64,000 bases of DNA. It comes from Bradyrhizobium sp. CB2312 (GTDB lineage Bacteria; Pseudomonadota; Alphaproteobacteria; Rhizobiales; Xanthobacteraceae). The position numbers and the translations under genes were made by a program. The DNA lies in NCBI RefSeq assembly GCF_029714425.1, contig NZ_CP121668.1, positions 3,741,501 through 3,805,500 on the forward strand, read 5' to 3'. The notes under the pieces were generated by a model that worked only from the letters and a program-made list of their open reading frames with translations, ran no database searches and had not been told where the DNA came from. This document shows positions 59,930-64,000 of this stretch, piece by piece; positions within the stretch are counted from its first letter, which is position 1, and every line of letters starts with the position of its first letter.

Positions 59930-62227
59930 ATGGGTATCTTCGATGCAATGAACACCTCGGTGGGTGGCCTGCAGGCGCAGTCCTTCGCGCTGCAGAACAT
60001 TTCCGGCAACATCGCGAACTCATCCACCACCGGTTACAAGGGCATCGGGACCAGCTTTGTCGACCTCATTCCGGACGCCTCGGTGCCGAGCAAGCAGGTC
60101 GCGGGCGGCGTGACGGCCAACGCGAAAGCGACCATCACCACGCAAGGCACGATCTCGTCCTCGACCGTCGCGACCAACATGGCGATCACGGGCGACGGCT
60201 TCTTCTCGATCCAGAAGGCGACCGGCGTCGTCGACAACGTGCCGGTGTTCAGCGGTGTCACCTACTATACGCGCCGCGGCGATTTCCAGCTCAATGCCAA
60301 CGGCAACCTCGTCAACGGCGCCGGCTATTACCTGATGGGCACCACGGTCGACCCCAAGACCGGCAATCCGACCGGCAACGTGGCGACGGTCCTGAAATTC
60401 CAGAACAACTTCATCCCGGCACAGGCGACGACCTCGATCCAGTACGCGGCGAACCTGCCGAGTACGCCGAGCACTGCGGCGAGCTCAACCGCGGCGGCCA
60501 AGACGCTGCTGGCGGCCGGCGGCCTGAACCCGTCCGATTTCGGAGCCAACCCGCTGCCGATCGGCACGCCGGCCCCGGGCTATACGAATGCGACGGTCTC
60601 TGGCGGCGCCGCGACCGGCAATCTGCGCTCGGCTTATACGTCGACGACTGGGGCGGGCTCGGTTGCGTTGCAGGACAACGCATCGGCGGTTGCAGGTACG
60701 GGCACCAAGCTCGATCCTTCCGCGGTCAACCATCTTGCCACGAGCATTCTCAACGCGCTCAGCAACGGTACGACCGGTACGACGCTGACTATCACCGGCG
60801 CCAGCGGCACCAACACGATTACCTTCGACCCCAATGTCACCACGATCACGTCGTCCGGAAACAGCACCACGATCGGATTGGCTCCGGGCAGCACCGCGAA
60901 GGTCTCTGATATCTTGAACGCGATCGCGACGGCCGCCGGCATCCCCGCCGCCAACGTGACTCTGAGCGCCAGCGGCAATATCCAGATCGCGACCGGCACC
61001 GCCACCGATGTGTCGGTCACCAGCGGCGCGGCGGCCACCGCGCTCGGCATCAGCACCGTCACGCGCGGCGGCAACGTGCTGTCGACGCCCGCGATCACCG
61101 CCTCCACCGTGCTGGGCGGCGCTGCGACCGCCGGCGGCGCCGAGGTGCTCTCCTCGGGCTTCGTGGCCAATGACACCATCACTGTCAATGGTCAGACTTT
61201 GACTTTCGTCTCGCCGCCTACTGTTCCCAGCGCCAGTCAGATCCTCACGACCGATAACATCGGGAACCTGCTCCAAAAGATCGACGCTCTTGTCGGTGCG
61301 TCGGGCTCATCGGTCAGCAGCAGCGGCGTGATCACGCTGAACACCGGTACCGGTAGCGCCACCCCCACTCTGTCGGTGTCTAGCAGTAACTCCGCCGCCT
61401 TCGCCGCGCTCGGCTTTACGTCGACCGTCACCAAGAATCGCGGCGGCGGCGGCACGATCGGCACGGGCACCGTGATGGGCGCCGATGTCGCGACCTTCAC
61501 CAAAGAATCGATCAGCGGCGGTGCAGTGACCGCGTACAACGCGGCCGGCACGCCGGTGAACCTGCAATTGCGCTGGGCCAAGACCGACAGCGCGTCGCTG
61601 GGCAACGGTCACACTGATAGCTGGAACCTGTTCTACCAAACCGATCCCGCCGCAACGGGTGCGTCGCAGCCGGCTTGGGTGAACACCGGACAGACCTTCA
61701 CCTTCGCCGCCGACGGCTCGCTGACCTCGCCGAGCGGCTCGGGCATCACCATCAACAATGTCAGCGTCAGTGGCCAGCAGCTCGGCTCTGTCGCCTTCAA
61801 CATCTCCTCGGGAGGGCTGACACAATACGCCAGCACCAGCGGTGCGGTGACCATCAACACCATCACCCAGAACGGCTATGCCGCCGGTCAGCTCCGCTCC
61901 GTCGCCGTCAACAACAACGGCCTCGTGGTCGGCACCTTCTCCAACGGCCAGAACCTCGACCTCGCGCAGGTGTCGTTGTCGCACTTCAACGGCACCAACT
62001 ACCTCAAAGCGCTCGACGGTGGCGCTTACGCCGTGACCGAGCAGTCGGGCCCTGCGATCGACGGCGCCTCGGGCACCATCAGCGGCTCGTCCCTGGAAGG
62101 CTCGAACACCGACATCGCCGACGAGTTCACCAAGCTGATCGTGACCCAGCAGGCCTATTCGGCCAACACCAAGGTGATCACGACGGCCAATTCGATGGTG
62201 CAGGACCTCCTGAACGTGTTGCGCTGA
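59930..62227 (+). CDS. flgE: Flagellar hook protein FlgE, long form
   Basis: The 765-residue protein starts MGIFDAMNTSVGGLQAQS and has the flagellar rod/hook N-terminal motif NISGNIANSSTTGYKG; its C-terminus ends LEGSNTDIADEFTKLIVTQQAYSANTKVI, the conserved FlgE/FlgF/FlgG D0 helix. It is much longer than the ~400-residue enterobacterial FlgE because of Thr/Ser/Ala-rich insertions (about residues 150-530) with flagellin-hook-like (IN) repeats. It forms the curved hook joining motor to filament. GGAG precedes the ATG. Confidence 0.9.
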   Translation: MGIFDAMNTSVGGLQAQSFALQNISGNIANSSTTGYKGIGTSFVDLIPDASVPSKQVAGGVTANAKATITTQGTISSSTVATNMAITGDGFFSIQKATGVVDNVPVFSGVTYYTRRGDFQLNANGNLVNGAGYYLMGTTVDPKTGNPTGNVATVLKFQNNFIPAQATTSIQYAANLPSTPSTAASSTAAAKTLLAAGGLNPSDFGANPLPIGTPAPGYTNATVSGGAATGNLRSAYTSTTGAGSVALQDNASAVAGTGTKLDPSAVNHLATSILNALSNGTTGTTLTITGASGTNTITFDPNVTTITSSGNSTTIGLAPGSTAKVSDILNAIATAAGIPAANVTLSASGNIQIATGTATDVSVTSGAAATALGISTVTRGGNVLSTPAITASTVLGGAATAGGAEVLSSGFVANDTITVNGQTLTFVSPPTVPSASQILTTDNIGNLLQKIDALVGASGSSVSSSGVITLNTGTGSATPTLSVSSSNSAAFAALGFTSTVTKNRGGGGTIGTGTVMGADVATFTKESISGGAVTAYNAAGTPVNLQLRWAKTDSASLGNGHTDSWNLFYQTDPAATGASQPAWVNTGQTFTFAADGSLTSPSGSGITINNVSVSGQQLGSVAFNISSGGLTQYASTSGAVTINTITQNGYAAGQLRSVAVNNNGLVVGTFSNGQNLDLAQVSLSHFNGTNYLKALDGGAYAVTEQSGPAIDGASGTISGSSLEGSNTDIADEFTKLIVTQQAYSANTKVITTANSMVQDLLNVLR

Positions 62228-62262
62228 TCGGCGCGTGACGTAACCAAAGGCGGTAAGTACAC

Positions 62263-64000
62263 ATGGGTTTGAGTTCAGCCCTTGCCAGTGCGATGAGCGG
62301 TCTGCGTGCCAACCAGGCCGCGCTCTCGATCGTCTCCTCGAACGTCGCCAATTCGCAGACGCCGGGTTACGTCGTCCAGACGGCGAACCAGATCGAGGTC
62401 ACCACCGGCGACTTCGGCTCGACGGCGATGACGACCGGCGTGAGCCGGGAGCTCGACACCTATGTGCTGAACCAGCTGCGAACCGAGACCGGTGGCAGCG
62501 GTTACGCCGATCAGATGGCCAACATCCTGAAGCAGCTTCAGAGTGTCTATGGCACGCCCGGTAACAACGGCACGCTCGAAACAGCGCTGAACAAATTCAC
62601 CACGGCGCTGCAGGCGCTGTCGACGAGCTCGGGCGCCTCGTCGGCACAGACCGTTGCGCTGGGTGCGGCGCAGGCGCTGGCGCAGCAACTCAACGTCACC
62701 ACCAAGGGCATCCAATCGCTGCGCTCCAACGTCGAGCAGGATCTCGGCACCTCGGCGCAGGCCGCCAACGCGGCGATGCAGAAGGTCGCCGACATCAACA
62801 CCAAGCTCCAGGGCCTGTCGGCTAACGATCCCTCCGCCGCGACGCTGATGGACCAGCGCGATCAGGCGATCAACACGCTGTCGAAATATGTCGACGTCCG
62901 CGTCACCACCGACGGTTCGAACCAGGCCAACATCTACACCACCACCGGCATCCAGCTCGTCGGCGCCGGGCTCGCCTCGCAATTCTCCTTTGCCTCCGCC
63001 GGCGCGCTGTCGGCGACCTCGCTCTACAACAGCGATCCCACCAAGTCCGGCGTCGGTGCGTTCAACATCAGGCTGCCGAACGGCTCGCAGATCGACGCCG
63101 TCGCCAACAACGTGGTCTCCTCGGGCCAGATCGCGGCCGACCTGAAGCTGCGCGACCAGACGCTGGTGCAGGCGCAGACCCAGCTCGACCAGCTTGCGGC
63201 GACGATGTCGAGCGCGCTGTCCGACAAGACCGCGGCCGGCAGCAAGGTCTCGGGCCCGCCGGCCGGGTTCGACCTGGACCTTGCCGGTGCGCAAGCAGGC
63301 AATACGGTCAACATCACCTATACCGACACCGCGACCAACACCCAGCGCCAGATCACGCTCGTCAACGTGACCGATCCGGCGGCGCTGCCGCTCCAGAACG
63401 CCACCAACGCCAACCCGATGCAGGTGGGCGTCAACTTCTCCGGCGGCATGGGTGCGATCGCCGCCGCGCTCAACACCGCGCTGTCGGGCTCGCATCTGTC
63501 GTTCTCCGCCGCGCCGTCGCCGGCGACCGCGACGACGCTGCGGGTCACCGACGACAACACCGGCCTTTCCAAGATCAATTCGGCCTCGACGTCCAAGACG
63601 ATGTCGTCGCTGGCCTCCGGCAATCCGCAACTGGCGCTGTTCACCGACGGCGGGCAGGCGCTCTACACCGGCGCGATCACCGCATCGGGCTCGCAGATGA
63701 CCGGCCTCGCCGGGCGCATCGCCGTGAACACGCAGGTGGTCGCCGATCCGACCAAGCTGTCGGTCTACAACACCTCGCCGGTGACGCCCCCGGGCGACAC
63801 CACGCGTTCGGACTATCTCTATTCGCAGCTCACCAATGCGGTGTTCTCCTATTCGCCGACGACCGGCCTCGGCTCTGCCAACCAGCCCTTCACCGGCAGC
63901 GTCTCGAACTACCTCCAGCAGTTCCTGAGCATCCAGGCCAACGCCTCGACCCAGGCGACCCAGCTCCAGCAGGGCCAGAGCGTCGTGGTCTCGACGCTGC
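62263..64000 (+). CDS. flgK: Flagellar hook-associated protein FlgK, 3' end missing
   Basis: The frame starts MGLSSALASAMSGLRANQAALSIVSSNVANSQTPGYVVQTANQ, the FlgK N-terminal helix with SNVANxxTPGY, and runs 579 residues to the window edge. The middle is the FlgK D2/D3 region. FlgK forms the first junction ring between hook and filament. It lies 35 bases after flgE, with AAAGGCGG upstream of the ATG, and belongs to the same operon. Confidence 0.9.
   Translation, partial: MGLSSALASAMSGLRANQAALSIVSSNVANSQTPGYVVQTANQIEVTTGDFGSTAMTTGVSRELDTYVLNQLRTETGGSGYADQMANILKQLQSVYGTPGNNGTLETALNKFTTALQALSTSSGASSAQTVALGAAQALAQQLNVTTKGIQSLRSNVEQDLGTSAQAANAAMQKVADINTKLQGLSANDPSAATLMDQRDQAINTLSKYVDVRVTTDGSNQANIYTTTGIQLVGAGLASQFSFASAGALSATSLYNSDPTKSGVGAFNIRLPNGSQIDAVANNVVSSGQIAADLKLRDQTLVQAQTQLDQLAATMSSALSDKTAAGSKVSGPPAGFDLDLAGAQAGNTVNITYTDTATNTQRQITLVNVTDPAALPLQNATNANPMQVGVNFSGGMGAIAAALNTALSGSHLSFSAAPSPATATTLRVTDDNTGLSKINSASTSKTMSSLASGNPQLALFTDGGQALYTGAITASGSQMTGLAGRIAVNTQVVADPTKLSVYNTSPVTPPGDTTRSDYLYSQLTNAVFSYSPTTGLGSANQPFTGSVSNYLQQFLSIQANASTQATQLQQGQSVVVSTL

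Noticed and set aside
62275..63630. Minus-strand frame of 451 codons opposite flgK
   Set aside because: It is an Arg/Gly-rich shadow frame; flgK on the plus strand has clear family motifs.

Overview
The window reads as chromosomal DNA of a Bradyrhizobium-like member of the Hyphomicrobiales (high GC, dense genes, little sign of recent mobile DNA). The assignment rests on gene content: a very long coiled-coil protein resembling the Agrobacterium/Sinorhizobium growth-pole-ring proteins, a thioredoxin-reductase-like ferredoxin-NADP reductase next to a 2Fe-2S ferredoxin, a Mla-type lipid transporter whose permease carries a STAS domain, a candidate EcfG general-stress promoter, and several families of palindromic repeats of the kind I know from Bradyrhizobium genomes. 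No rRNA, tRNA, CRISPR array, transposase or phage gene was seen.

Layout. 1-9.5 kb: the 5' part of a sensor kinase with an ethylene-receptor-type membrane domain, thiD, a metallophosphoesterase/glycosyltransferase pair (the glycosyltransferase has an apparent frameshift), a threonine dehydratase, a secreted caspase-like protease, a FucU/RbsD protein and a Na/Pi symporter-like protein. 9.7-17.4 kb: small exported proteins, a short-chain dehydrogenase bracketed by a 123-bp direct repeat, a Tat-type Hint-domain protein, an outer-membrane beta-barrel, an Ala-rich protein, an MFS transporter and a dipeptide epimerase. 17.5-20.4 kb: the mlaE-mlaF-mlaD operon. 20.7-27.2 kb: the 1926-residue growth-pole-ring-like protein and an orphan Hpt protein, with CtrA-like motifs between them. 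27.4-31 kb: ferredoxin, thioesterase, ferredoxin reductase and small secreted proteins. 31.2-35.3 kb: a two-component system divergent from a MipA/OmpV gene, with two phased 11-bp direct-repeat boxes between them.

35.3-43.2 kb is a complete aldarate (glucarate/galactarate) catabolic cluster on the minus strand: an MFS aldarate transporter, a LysR regulator, KdgD, GudD, alpha-ketoglutarate semialdehyde dehydrogenase and GarD. Together they would take both aldarates to alpha-ketoglutarate. 43.5-50.5 kb: a large SGNH hydrolase, a YbhN-type membrane protein, a DUF892 stress protein behind the candidate EcfG promoter, and two divergent MFS exporters sharing a palindromic control region. 50.6-59.6 kb: an MHYT-PAS-GGDEF-EAL protein, small membrane proteins, a MocR-type regulator, a DUF1127 protein, a universal stress protein, a SixA-like phosphatase, an FAD oxidoreductase and an exported MsrB. 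59.9-64 kb: the flagellar hook gene flgE behind a candidate sigma-54 promoter, then flgK, which runs off the right end.

Starts were moved from the longest open frame wherever a ribosome-binding site, signal peptide or family alignment favoured an internal start. All functional assignments come from reading motifs by eye and from memory of the families; no database search was run.
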